From Acidobacteriota bacterium (GTDB lineage Bacteria; Acidobacteriota; Thermoanaerobaculia; UBA5066), in NCBI GenBank assembly GCA_016716715.1, contig JADJVE010000001.1:511807-575806 (forward strand): a DNA stretch of 64,000 bases. The letters are read 5' to 3'. The position numbers and the translations under genes are program-made. The notes beneath the pieces were generated by a model, which made no database searches, was not told the DNA's origin, and saw nothing but the letters and a program-made list of their open reading frames with translations. Positions 42,313 to 50,107 of this stretch are shown in pieces (position 1 is the first letter of the stretch; the number at the start of each line of letters is the position of its first letter).

Positions 42313-43644
42313 ATGAGACGGCTCGTTCTCGCGGCGCTTCTGCTCGCGTTTCCGCTTTCCGCCCAGCCCGCTGCGCCGGGAGCCAGGCCGCCCGTCCTCG
42401 CTCCGCTGGACGCGCTGTACCCGGACCTCGACGCGCTCTACGTCGACCTTCACCGGACGCCGGAGCTCTCACTCCACGAGGAGAAGACCGCCGCGAAGAT
42501 GGCGGCCCGGCTCAGGGCCCTCGGCTTCGAGGTGACCGAGCGCGTCGGGGGGTGGGGCGTCGTGGGCGTCCTCCGGAACGGGAAGGGGCCGACCGTCCTC
42601 GTGCGGACGGACATGGACGCGCTCCCCATCAAGGAGCAGACGGGCCTCTCGTACGCGAGCACGGTGACGGCGAAGAACGACGCGGGGGAGACCGTGCCCG
42701 TCATGCACGCCTGCAGCCACGACATCCACATGACCTCGTGGATCGGAGCCGCCACTCTTCTCTCGCGCGCGAAGAACCGCTGGAGCGGCACGCTCGTTTT
42801 CGTCGCCCAGCCCGCCGAGGAGATGCTCCAGGGCGCCGAGGCCATGGTGAAGGACGGCCTCTTGACGCGCTTCCCGAAGCCGGACTTCGTGCTCGGCCTG
42901 CACGGCTCGAATTTCATCCCCGCGGGCCAGATCGGGATCGTCGCGGGTCCGGCATCCGCGGCCTCGAACGCCGTGGACATCACGTTCTACGGGCGGGGCG
43001 GGCACGGAGCGATGCCGCATCGCACGATCGACCCGGTCGTGATGGCGGCGCGCGCCGTCGTCACGCTTCAGACGATCGTCGCCCGCGAGGTGAATCCGTT
43101 CGACCCCGCCGTCGTGACGGTCGGGACGTTCCACGCCGGGACGAAGCGCAACGTCATCCCCGACGAGGCGAAGCTCGAGCTGACGGTCCGGTCCTACAAG
43201 GCCGAGGTCCAGAAACACCTCCTCGAGGCGATCGAGCGCATCGCGAAGGCGGAAGCGGCGGCCGCCGGCGCGCCGCGTGCGCCCGCGGTGACGCTGGACC
43301 CGAAGGAGGCGTCCGAGGTGGTCGTCAACGACCCCGCGCTGACGGCGCGGCTCGGCGCGTCCCTGCGCCGGTCGCTCGGCAGCGACGTCGTGGTCCCGAT
43401 CGACCCGACGCCGTCCTCGGAGGACATCGGCGTCTACGGCCGCGTCGCGGGCGTCCCGTCCGTTCAGCTCCGCGTGGGCGCACCCGAGGCGGCCGTGTAC
43501 GCGAAGGCGAAGGCCGAAGGGAAGCTGCCGCCCGGACCGCACAACGGCGGATTCAAGCCGGACAAGGAGCCCACGATTCGCGGCGGCGTCACCGCGCTGA
43601 CGCTCTCCGTGCTGGAGCTCTGCGCCCCGGCGGCGAAACTCTAG
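42313..43644 (+). CDS. Exported M20-family amidohydrolase/peptidase
   Basis: The 443-residue enzyme has a signal peptide (about 1-18) and the M20D amidohydrolase fold: VRTDMDALPI (metal Asp region), MHACSHDIHMT (usually HACGHD in the family, here Ser replaces Gly), QPAEEMLQGAEAMV (catalytic Glu pair) and a dimerisation domain around GRGGHGAMPHRTIDPV. It likely removes acyl or amino-acyl groups from small exported substrates in the periplasm. Its 3' end converges with the ABC exporter genes. Confidence 0.9.
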   Translation: MRRLVLAALLLAFPLSAQPAAPGARPPVLAPLDALYPDLDALYVDLHRTPELSLHEEKTAAKMAARLRALGFEVTERVGGWGVVGVLRNGKGPTVLVRTDMDALPIKEQTGLSYASTVTAKNDAGETVPVMHACSHDIHMTSWIGAATLLSRAKNRWSGTLVFVAQPAEEMLQGAEAMVKDGLLTRFPKPDFVLGLHGSNFIPAGQIGIVAGPASAASNAVDITFYGRGGHGAMPHRTIDPVVMAARAVVTLQTIVAREVNPFDPAVVTVGTFHAGTKRNVIPDEAKLELTVRSYKAEVQKHLLEAIERIAKAEAAAAGAPRAPAVTLDPKEASEVVVNDPALTARLGASLRRSLGSDVVVPIDPTPSSEDIGVYGRVAGVPSVQLRVGAPEAAVYAKAKAEGKLPPGPHNGGFKPDKEPTIRGGVTALTLSVLELCAPAAKL

Positions 43645-43653
43645 GCGCTCCCG

Positions 43654-45030
43654 TCAGTCCTTCTGGAACGCCCAGCGGAAGATCTCGGGCAGCGTCGGCT
43701 TCTTGCCGTACATGAGGATGCCCACGCGGTAGACCCGTCCCGCGAACCACGCGACGGCCCAGATCGTCAGGACGAGGATCGTGACGGAGACGCCGATCTG
43801 CCAGAGCGGTGGCGTCTGCACGCTGATGCGCATGAACATCATGAGCGGCGCCGTGAACGGGAAGAACGAGAGCACCGTCGCGAGGCGGCCGTTCGGCTGG
43901 TTGAACGCGAAGAACCACGTCGTCGACGTGAGGATGAGCATCATGCCGGGGATCATCACGAACTGCTGCGCCTCCTGCTCCGTGTTGAACGGGGCCGAGA
44001 GCGCGGCGTAGAGAGACGCGTACAGGAAGTAGCCGAGCACGAAGAAGAGGACGAACGCGCCGATCGTCGCGACCGGGATGTGGGGGAGCCCCTCGCCCAT
44101 GCCGGCGAGCGCGGCGACGCCCGGCAGCGTGATCGCGATCGCGAGGGTGGCCCACACGGTGTATTGCGTGAGGCCGACGAGCCCGATCCCGAGGATCTTT
44201 CCGAGCATGAGCGTCGTCGGCCGGATCGACGAGACGATGACCTCGACGATGCGGTTGTTCTTCTCCTCGAGGACGCCGCGCATGATGTAGGCGCCGTACA
44301 CGAAGATCGAGATGTAGATCAGGAAGAAGAACGTCGCCGAGATCGCGAGGTTCATTCCGACGTTTTTGCCGCTCTCGCCGCTCTCGACCTCCTTCGCCTC
44401 GTGCGGCTCGAGGTCGACGCGCAGGCGCGCGGCCTCGTAGACCTTCGGGTCGACGCCCTTGTCCTTGAGGCGCTCCTTCGTCGCGGCCCGCGACAGGAGG
44501 CTCGCGATCTGCTCGCGCATGACGACCTCCGCCTTCACGCTCTGGGCGCGCCACTCGGCGTGGCCCGTCTCGAGCGTCTTCGGCGTCAGGACGATGTAGG
44601 CCTTGATCTTCTCGGACTGGACGTCCTTGTTGAGCCGCGTGCGGACGTCGGGCAGCGTCTCGGGCGTCGCGTCCACCTTGAAGAGGTCGAGCTGCGTCGC
44701 GATCTTCTGGCTGCGGCTCTCGTTCATCTTCTCGGTGACGGACTTCTCGTCGACCTTCGTCGTCGTCGCCTTCTCTTCCTTATTCGGCTTCTCGGCGTCC
44801 CCGTCCGACGGCCGCGCCTTGTACTCGGCGACGAGCGGCTCGTAGAGGCGGCCGGAAAGGTCGACGACGGCGATCCGGCCCTTCGCGACGAGCGTCCTGG
44901 TCAGCGCGACCTGGATGAAGATCATGCCGAGGCCGAGCGTCGGGATCAGGAATGTCGCGACCCAGAATGCCTTCCCGCGCACCTGCTGGAGGTACTCGCG
45001 CTTGATGACGGCGACAAGCTTGGAATCCAT
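43654..45030 (-). CDS. ABC-2 type exporter permease (NatB-like)
   Basis: The 458-residue permease has one N-terminal helix (about 20-45), a large extracytoplasmic region of about 190 residues, and five to six C-terminal helices (from LAISATFFFLIYISIFVYGAYIM, part quoted). The EEKNNRIVEVIVSSIRPTTLMLGKILGIG block is typical of NatB/ABC-2 permeases. It follows the ATPase gene by two bases. Related NatAB systems export sodium or peptides; here the cargo is unknown. Confidence 0.9.
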   Translation of the reverse strand: MDSKLVAVIKREYLQQVRGKAFWVATFLIPTLGLGMIFIQVALTRTLVAKGRIAVVDLSGRLYEPLVAEYKARPSDGDAEKPNKEEKATTTKVDEKSVTEKMNESRSQKIATQLDLFKVDATPETLPDVRTRLNKDVQSEKIKAYIVLTPKTLETGHAEWRAQSVKAEVVMREQIASLLSRAATKERLKDKGVDPKVYEAARLRVDLEPHEAKEVESGESGKNVGMNLAISATFFFLIYISIFVYGAYIMRGVLEEKNNRIVEVIVSSIRPTTLMLGKILGIGLVGLTQYTVWATLAIAITLPGVAALAGMGEGLPHIPVATIGAFVLFFVLGYFLYASLYAALSAPFNTEQEAQQFVMIPGMMLILTSTTWFFAFNQPNGRLATVLSFFPFTAPLMMFMRISVQTPPLWQIGVSVTILVLTIWAVAWFAGRVYRVGILMYGKKPTLPEIFRWAFQKD

Positions 45031-45032
45031 GG

Positions 45033-45818
45033 CTACTTCAGCTCCTCGGCGGTCGGCGCCTGAAGACCCGACTCCTGGACGCACTTGATGAAGATGTTCT
45101 CGAGCTCGGGCTCGGGCTCGACGGGCGGCGGCAGCGGGACGCGGCCCCGGTAGGAGATCTTGATCTCCTTGACCGTGCCGTCCAGGAGCTTCTGCGCGCG
45201 GTAGAGGAGCGCGATCCTCTCGCAGAGGCGCTCGGCCTGCTCGAGGACGTGCGTCGAGAAGACCACCGTCTTGCCCTGCTTCTTGAACGCGGTCAGGAAG
45301 TCCTTCACGAGGACGACGTTGATCGGATCGAGGCCGCTGAACGGCTCGTCGAGGATGAGGATCTCCGGGTCGTGGACGATCGTCCCGAGGAACTGGACCT
45401 TCTGCTGCATGCCCTTGCTGAGCTCCTCGGTCTTCTTCTGGAGCCACGGGCGCAGGTCCATCGAGTCGATCCACGGCGAAAGGCGTTTCATCGCGGTCGC
45501 CTTGTCGACGCTCTTGATCGCGGCGAAGAACAGCAGCTGGTCGATGACCTTCATCTTCCGATAGAGGCCGCGCTCCTCGGGCAGATAGCCGATCCGCTCC
45601 TGGAGCTTCTCGTTCATCACCTCGCCGAGGACGCGGATCTCGCCCTCGTCCGGCTTCGTGATGTTCATGATCATGCGGATCGTCGTCGTCTTGCCGGCGC
45701 CGTTCGGGCCGAGGAGGCCGAACGTCACGCCGTGGGGGATCTCGAGGTCGAGCTTGTTCACGGCCGTGAACTTGCCGAAGCGCTTCACGACACCGTGGAG
45801 CGAGATCGCGGCGGTCAT
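45033..45818 (-). CDS. ABC transporter ATPase (NatA-like)
   Basis: The 261-residue ATPase has the Walker A GPNGAGKTTTIR, Q-loop region IGYLPEERGLY, signature ELSKGMQQKVQ and Walker B ILILDEPFSGLD motifs. The last 60 residues form a proline-rich extension (VPLPPPVEPEPELE). ATG 45818 is preceded by AGGAGGAAA, a strong Shine-Dalgarno, and a TATATC about 35 bases upstream. A longer frame extending into the tRNA is not used. It partners the adjacent permease. Confidence 0.95.
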   Translation of the reverse strand: MTAAISLHGVVKRFGKFTAVNKLDLEIPHGVTFGLLGPNGAGKTTTIRMIMNITKPDEGEIRVLGEVMNEKLQERIGYLPEERGLYRKMKVIDQLLFFAAIKSVDKATAMKRLSPWIDSMDLRPWLQKKTEELSKGMQQKVQFLGTIVHDPEILILDEPFSGLDPINVVLVKDFLTAFKKQGKTVVFSTHVLEQAERLCERIALLYRAQKLLDGTVKEIKISYRGRVPLPPPVEPEPELENIFIKCVQESGLQAPTAEELK

Positions 45819-45924
45819 GGAATTCTTTTCCTCCTGCGAGAAGCCGGAGAGATATACGGGCGGGCGAGGGTGAAGTTTAGGTCCGCGGGAGACGGCGCCG
45901 CTAAACGCCCTTTCCGGCAGGGAC

Positions 45925-45953
45925 TTGCGCCGCGCCCCGGAGTTCGCTATGGT
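45925..45953 (+). promoter_or_regulatory. Promoter of the tRNA-Arg gene
   Basis: TTGCGC (45925-45930), a 17-base spacer and TATGGT (45948-45953), 22 bases before the tRNA 5' end. The spacing is ideal for a housekeeping sigma factor. Confidence 0.5.
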
Positions 45954-45975
45954 CCGCTGCCCGCGATCCCCGCGT

Positions 45976-46053
45976 GCGCCCATAGCTCAACTGGACCAGA
46001 GCGTTTGACTACGGATCAAAAGGTTGGGGGTTCGAGTCCTCCTGGGCGCACCA
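45976..46053 (+). tRNA. tRNA-Arg (ACG)
   Basis: Acceptor GCGCCCA/TGGGCGC, anticodon arm TTTGA-CTACGGA-TCAAA giving anticodon ACG, T-arm GGGGG-TTCGAGT-CCTCC, and encoded CCA (46051-46053). A34 would be deaminated to inosine by TadA, whose gene lies 1.2 kb downstream. Confidence 0.95.
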
Positions 46054-46076
46054 CTCGATTTCACGGCAATATAGGC

Positions 46077-46658
46077 GTGAGGTGGCTCGTGAACGGATCG
46101 CTGCGTTCGACTCTTCTGCTCTCCTCCGCCTTGCTGCTCGCGCCCGGCTGCTCGTCAGGGCCGGTCGAGGTCAAGGCCGTCCCCGAAGCCCGCGCCGACG
46201 CGGCGTGCCCCTCGGGCCCCGGCGGGCGGCTGACCGGAAACTCCTTCTCCCGGCAGAGGAACGGAAAGCTGGTTTCGGGAGCGAGCCGGCCGGTTTACCT
46301 CGATCCCGCCACCCGCTACTCGGCCGCGGTCTTTCGGGCGATCGTCGAGCATCAGAACAAGAAGAGCTTCTTCAAGGCCGAGAAGGAAAGCGGGACGGTC
46401 GTGCCCGACCCCGCCATGCTCAAGTGCCGGCGGATCGTTCAGGCGGACGCCGAGGGCAGGTTCACGTTCACGGACGTGCCGGCCGGCTCGTACTTCGTCT
46501 CGTCGTACGTGTCGTGGATCAAGCCTGACGGGGAACACGAGTGGGTCGGGATGTGGAACCTCAGCCCCGTCGTCATTTCCGCCGACGGGAAGGCCGTCGA
46601 CGTGGTCCTGAGCGGCGGCCCGGAGACGATCGCGGATCCGCCCGCGCCGCGCCGCTGA
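46077..46658 (+). CDS. Putative lipoprotein, carboxypeptidase-regulatory-like
   Basis: The 193-residue product has a lipoprotein signal (LLLSSALLLAPGC, cysteine about residue 25). The remaining 168 residues contain ADAEGRFTFTDVPAGSYFVSSYVSW, a fragment typical of carboxypeptidase-regulatory-like beta sandwiches. No enzyme motif is seen. GTG 46077 is used; GTG 46089 is a second in-frame choice. It starts 24 bases after the tRNA-Arg CCA and may be read from the tRNA promoter. Confidence 0.7.
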   Translation: MRWLVNGSLRSTLLLSSALLLAPGCSSGPVEVKAVPEARADAACPSGPGGRLTGNSFSRQRNGKLVSGASRPVYLDPATRYSAAVFRAIVEHQNKKSFFKAEKESGTVVPDPAMLKCRRIVQADAEGRFTFTDVPAGSYFVSSYVSWIKPDGEHEWVGMWNLSPVVISADGKAVDVVLSGGPETIADPPAPRR

Positions 46659-46684
46659 TCCGGGGAGGCTCGGCTCTCCGCTCC

Positions 46685-47152
46685 TCAGCGAACGTTGCTG
46701 ATCGAGTTCTTGACCGTGTCGTGCTTCGTTTTCATGATCTTCGAAACGGCCGTGTAGGAACGATTCTCGTCCTGCATCTGCCTCTGGAGCTGGAGGTACT
46801 GCAGGTTGAAGCTCATCTGCGTCTCCTGCATCTGTTTCGTCGCCTGAAGGAGCTGGTTCTGCGAGCTTCCTCCCGCCGCGGCGCCGATGGCTGACCCGAT
46901 CTTTCCAATCTCCGCAGCCTTCGCCGAAAGCTTCGCGTAGAGCGTGGAGAGCTTCTCGGCGGCCTCGCGATATTTCTGAAAGTGGCTGTCGAGGGAGGCG
47001 AGATCGGCGCCGGTCTCGCTGATGTACCGCTCGGCCGCCTGAGCGCCGCCCGCCGAAGCCTTGGGCGGGGCGGGGACTTCTGCCGCCGCCCGACCGGAGG
47101 CGGCGCCCGCGAGCGCCATGACGACGGACACGGATCGGGCCCACTTGAACAT
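46685..47152 (-). CDS. Secreted alpha-helical protein of unknown function
   Basis: I do not recognise this 155-residue protein. It has a signal peptide (about 1-25, VVMALAGAASGRAAA) followed by a long helical region (about 40-155) of A/E/K/Q-rich heptads, including a glycine-alanine break (IGSAIGAAAGGSS). The pattern suggests a periplasmic coiled coil. ATG 47152 is supported by GGAGG upstream and by the signal peptide. It is convergent with the lipoprotein gene and divergent from tadA. Confidence 0.65.
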   Translation of the reverse strand: MFKWARSVSVVMALAGAASGRAAAEVPAPPKASAGGAQAAERYISETGADLASLDSHFQKYREAAEKLSTLYAKLSAKAAEIGKIGSAIGAAAGGSSQNQLLQATKQMQETQMSFNLQYLQLQRQMQDENRSYTAVSKIMKTKHDTVKNSISNVR

Positions 47153-47210
47153 CTCGCACCTCCGTGGCAGCTTTCCGCGACTATCGCACGCGGAGGGCGC
47201 CGGCATCCCG

Positions 47211-47216
47211 TAATCT
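47211..47216 (+). promoter_or_regulatory. Candidate -10 element TAATCT
   Basis: TAATCT followed by CCG ends 7 bases before the tadA GTG at 47224. No clear -35 is visible. Confidence 0.35.
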
Positions 47217-47223
47217 CCGGGGC

Positions 47224-47700
47224 GTGGAGCACGCGTCCGACGTCCGTTTCATGCAGCAGGCGCTCGCCGCGGCGCGACGCGCGCCTCTCCACGCCGACGT
47301 GCCCGTCGGCGCGGTCGTCGTGAAGGACGGCGCCGTGATCTCGCGCGCGTGGAACGCGCGCGAGAAGGGCGCCGACCCGACCGCGCACGCCGAGGTCCTC
47401 GCGATCCGCAAGGCCGCCAGGAAGCTCGGCTCGTGGCGGCTCGACGGCTGCACGCTCTACGTCACGCTCGAGCCCTGCGCGATGTGCGCCGGGGCGATCG
47501 TCCTCTCCCGGCTCCCGCGCCTCGTCTACGGCGCCTCCGACCCGAAGGCGGGGTTCGTGGGCTCGCTCGGCGACCTCTGCCGCGATCCGCGCCTCAACCA
47601 CCGGCCGGCCGTCACCGCCGGCGTCCTCGCGGAGGAGTGCGGGAGAATCCTCGTGGAATTCTTCCGTGAAAAACGCCGGACCGCCCGCGCCGCCCGCTGA
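47224..47700 (+). CDS. tadA: tRNA adenosine-34 deaminase TadA
   Basis: The 158-residue zinc enzyme converts A34 to inosine in tRNA-Arg(ACG), which is itself encoded 1.2 kb upstream. The zinc and proton-shuttle residues H55-A-E57 and P84-C85-A-M-C88 are present. The YGASDPKAGFVGSLGDL stretch matches TadA. GTG 47224 gives the standard length; a longer in-frame start at 47164 adds no conserved sequence. Its 3' end overlaps the zinc-ribbon gene by 35 bases. Confidence 0.93.
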   Translation: MEHASDVRFMQQALAAARRAPLHADVPVGAVVVKDGAVISRAWNAREKGADPTAHAEVLAIRKAARKLGSWRLDGCTLYVTLEPCAMCAGAIVLSRLPRLVYGASDPKAGFVGSLGDLCRDPRLNHRPAVTAGVLAEECGRILVEFFREKRRTARAAR

Positions 47701-48427
47701 GAACGGATTCGAGGCCCCCGAGGCGCCCGCGCTGCGCTGTCCGTCCTGCGGGGCCGCCGTGCGCGAGGGCGACCGCGCGTGCTCGCATTGCGGGTCGCTC
47801 CTCGCGACGCGGCGCTGCATCGCGTGCTTCGCGCTCTCCCCGCGCGACGCCGAGAAGTGCGTGCGCTGCGGCGCGCTTCTGCCCGCCGAGGCGCTGAACG
47901 CCGTCCCAGGGACGTGTCCGGACTGCAAGGCGGGCTTCGTGGCGCGGCAGGCGGGAGTCGCGGGCTTCTCCGAGTGCCCGCGCTGCGGCGGGCTCTTCCT
48001 GGTTCGGGCGTCGTTCGACGCGGTCGTCAAGGATGCCGCGACGCGCGAACTGGCGCGCGCTCTTGACGCCCGCCCGGAGCGGGTCGCCCCGGAACGCGGC
48101 TTCCGCTACCGCGCGTGCCCCGTCTGCCGGAAGTTCATGAATCGGTCGAACTTCGGCGCCGGCTCGGGCGTCATCGTGGACGTCTGCGGGCACCACGGCG
48201 CCTTCCTCGACCGCGGCGAGCTCACGCGCATCGTGGACTTCGTCGAGAAGGGCGGCTGGGAGAGGGTCAAGAAGAGAGAAAAACAAAGAATGGAAGAAGA
48301 GATATCTGCTTTAGAAAGTAGAAAGAGGGGGGCGTCGGAGCTGGGCCCGACCCCGGCGCCGTTCCCTTCGGGCGACGAAGGACACCTCGGGGACGTTCTC
48401 GCGTTTCTGGGTCGCCTCTTCCTCTGA
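47666..48427 (+). CDS. Zinc-ribbon protein (zf-TFIIB-like)
   Basis: The 253-residue protein carries several Cys-x2-Cys knuckles: CPSCG...CSHCG (about residues 25-43), CIACF...CVRCG (51-67), CPDCK...CPRCGGLF (83-109) and CPVCRKFMNRSNFGAGSGVIVDVCGHHGAFLDRGEL (quoted in part; about 150-187), the last a zf-TFIIB-like domain. It may bind nucleic acid or act as a redox/assembly factor; function is not known. The charged tail (KKREKQRMEEEISALESRK) is encoded by an AT-rich stretch (48268-48330) unlike the rest of the gene. Confidence 0.8.
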   Translation: MKNAGPPAPPAENGFEAPEAPALRCPSCGAAVREGDRACSHCGSLLATRRCIACFALSPRDAEKCVRCGALLPAEALNAVPGTCPDCKAGFVARQAGVAGFSECPRCGGLFLVRASFDAVVKDAATRELARALDARPERVAPERGFRYRACPVCRKFMNRSNFGAGSGVIVDVCGHHGAFLDRGELTRIVDFVEKGGWERVKKREKQRMEEEISALESRKRGASELGPTPAPFPSGDEGHLGDVLAFLGRLFL

Positions 48428-48442
48428 CCCGGCCCGATCGGG

Positions 48443-48448
48443 TAACCT
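48443..48448 (+). promoter_or_regulatory. Candidate -10 element TAACCT before tRNA-Ser
   Basis: TAACCT followed by CCG lies 19 bases before the tRNA-Ser(GGA) 5' end, a normal distance for a tRNA promoter. It sits just after the zinc-ribbon stop. No clear -35 is present. Confidence 0.4.
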
Positions 48449-48467
48449 CCGCGGTCTGCCGCGCTGC

Positions 48468-48557
48468 GGACAGGTGTCCGAGTGGTTTAAGGAGCACGGT
48501 TGGAAGCCGTGTGTAGCTGAAAGGTTACCGTGGGTTCGAATCCCACCCTGTCCGCCA
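48468..48557 (+). tRNA. tRNA-Ser (GGA)
   Basis: A class II tRNA of 90 bases: acceptor GGACAGG/CCTGTCC, anticodon arm CACGG-TTGGAAG-CCGTG with anticodon GGA, long variable arm (GTAGCTGAAAGGTTAC), T-loop TTCGAAT and encoded CCA (48555-48557). Confidence 0.96.
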
Positions 48558-48651
48558 GTTTTTTCGCCCTTCGAGGTCAGCTCCGGCACGCGATGTGCAC
48601 TCCCGTGCGGGGGTCCGTCCGTTCCGGCACCTCCGAAAGGAGACCTCTTCG

Positions 48652-49110
48652 ATGAAGAGATCGCCCGCCGCCGCCCTCCTCGCCGTGTTCGCCTCGGTCC
48701 TCGCAGCCCCGGCCTATGCCGCCGGTCCCCTCCTCGAAAAGGACGTCGACGTCCCGCGCGCGACGCGGATCGAAGTCGGCCTCGCGTGGGAGAAGTGCAC
48801 GCTGATCGACGTCGAGTCGCACAACGCGCCGGACGAGAAGATGGTGCAGTCCGCGAAGGCGAATGATCCCAAGGACCTCACGTTCCTCCTCCTGCGCTTC
48901 CGCTACGCGAACGCCGACTGGGTCGACCACCGGGTGCGCCTGACTGCCGTCCTCCTGAACGCCGAGGGCAACGTCGTCGGCGACGCGAGCCATACGGCGA
49001 CGATGGACAAGGGCCAGAAGAACGACACGATCAGCTTCGCGATGAAGATCAAGACCGTCGACTGGCCGGAGGCGAAGAAGCTCCGTGTGACGGCCAGCTT
49101 CCTGAAGTAG
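48652..49110 (+). CDS. Secreted protein of unknown function
   Basis: The 152-residue product has a signal peptide (about 1-23, VFASVLAAPAYA) and a single compact beta-rich domain of about 125 residues. I see no catalytic motif and do not recognise the family. GAAAGGAGACC upstream is a good ribosome binding site for ATG 48652. It lies between two tRNA-Ser genes and may be an independent transcription unit or read from the first. Confidence 0.7.
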   Translation: MKRSPAAALLAVFASVLAAPAYAAGPLLEKDVDVPRATRIEVGLAWEKCTLIDVESHNAPDEKMVQSAKANDPKDLTFLLLRFRYANADWVDHRVRLTAVLLNAEGNVVGDASHTATMDKGQKNDTISFAMKIKTVDWPEAKKLRVTASFLK

Positions 49111-49130
49111 CGCGATCCCGCTCTTTCCCC

Positions 49131-49136
49131 TATGAT
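49131..49136 (+). promoter_or_regulatory. Candidate -10 element TATGAT before tRNA-Ser
   Basis: TATGAT followed by CCG lies 27 bases before the tRNA-Ser(CGA) 5' end. Five of six positions match TATAAT. No clear -35 is present. Confidence 0.45.
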
Positions 49137-49163
49137 CCGCGGCTCCGATCGGCCGGACCGTGC

Positions 49164-49252
49164 GGTGAGGTGCTGGAGTGGTTGATCAGGACGGTCTCGA
49201 AAACCGTTTTACCCGAAAGGGTAACGTGGGTTCGAATCCCACCCTCACCGCC
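49164..49252 (+). tRNA. tRNA-Ser (CGA)
   Basis: Class II tRNA of 89 bases: acceptor GGTGAGG/CCTCACC, anticodon arm ACGGT-CTCGAAA-ACCGT with anticodon CGA, long variable arm (TTACCCGAAAGGGTAA), T-loop TTCGAAT and encoded CCA (49250-49252). Confidence 0.96.
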
Positions 49253-49258
49253 AGCTGA

Positions 49259-50092
49259 TCAGGCCGGACCCCGGTCGTCCCCCGGGGCTCCCTTCCAGCG
49301 GTTGTGAAGCCAGAGCCAGTTGTGCGGCCGGCGCCGCACGGCCTCCTCGATCTTCAAAGTGAAGGCCGCGACGTCTTCCACCTCGTTCCCCGTCACCGGG
49401 AGAGGCGCGGAGACGACCGCCCGGTGGCGGGCGGTGCCCTCCCGCCAGTACTCGACGAAGTGGACCGGGCAGCCGGCTTTCGCCGCCGCGACGGCGATCG
49501 ACGGCGAGGTCAGGGCGGGGCGGCCGAAGAACGGCACGGCGACGCCGCGCGAAAACCTCTGGTCGATGATGAAGACGACGATCTCTCCCTTTCCAAGAAG
49601 CTCGAGCGCCCGCCGCATCGTCCCGCGCTCGTTCGGCAGGAGGCCGAGCCCGTAGGCGATGCGGACGCGTTCGATGAGCGCGGCGGCGGATTTCGAGCTC
49701 GGGATCTTCACGACGAGCGACGCCTTGAGCCCCGTCTCGCGCGCGATGAGGGCCCCGACGAGGTCCCACGAGCCGAGGTGGCCCGAGTAGAGGAGCGCCC
49801 CCTGGCCCGCGGCCTGCTTCTCGGCGATCGGCTCCATGCCCTCCAGCGAGAGAACGACGCTCCCGCGGACACGCTCGTCGTGCAGGAGCTCGAAGTACCC
49901 GAGGATGAGCTCGACCATCATCTGGCGGAGCGGGGCGCCCGGCGGGACGCCCGGGAACGCGCTCCGGAAGTTGCGGACGGCGAGGCCCCGCCGGATCGGG
50001 ATGAAGAGCCACCAGAGCCACGCGGCGGCCCCCGAGAACCCCGCCGCCACGGCGAGCGGCGTGCGGGCCATGATCCACGCGACGAACAGCAT
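49259..50092 (-). CDS. LpxL/HtrB-like lysophospholipid or lipid A acyltransferase
   Basis: The 277-residue membrane-associated enzyme has an N-terminal helix and the acyltransferase H-x4-D motif in LYSGHLGSWDLVGAL, followed by a second conserved block around FIIDQRFSRGVAVPFFGRPA. This is the layout of LpxL/HtrB late acyltransferases that add secondary acyl chains to lipid A, and implies an outer membrane with LPS or a related lipid. It is the last gene of a four-gene minus-strand run. Confidence 0.9.
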   Translation of the reverse strand: MLFVAWIMARTPLAVAAGFSGAAAWLWWLFIPIRRGLAVRNFRSAFPGVPPGAPLRQMMVELILGYFELLHDERVRGSVVLSLEGMEPIAEKQAAGQGALLYSGHLGSWDLVGALIARETGLKASLVVKIPSSKSAAALIERVRIAYGLGLLPNERGTMRRALELLGKGEIVVFIIDQRFSRGVAVPFFGRPALTSPSIAVAAAKAGCPVHFVEYWREGTARHRAVVSAPLPVTGNEVEDVAAFTLKIEEAVRRRPHNWLWLHNRWKGAPGDDRGPA

Positions 50093-50107
50093 GCGCCCGC
50101 GCCCCGG

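Noticed and set aside
41010..49252. tRNA genes as possible integration sites of an island
   Set aside because: No integrase gene, no repeated tRNA 3' end and no composition change were seen around the four tRNA genes.
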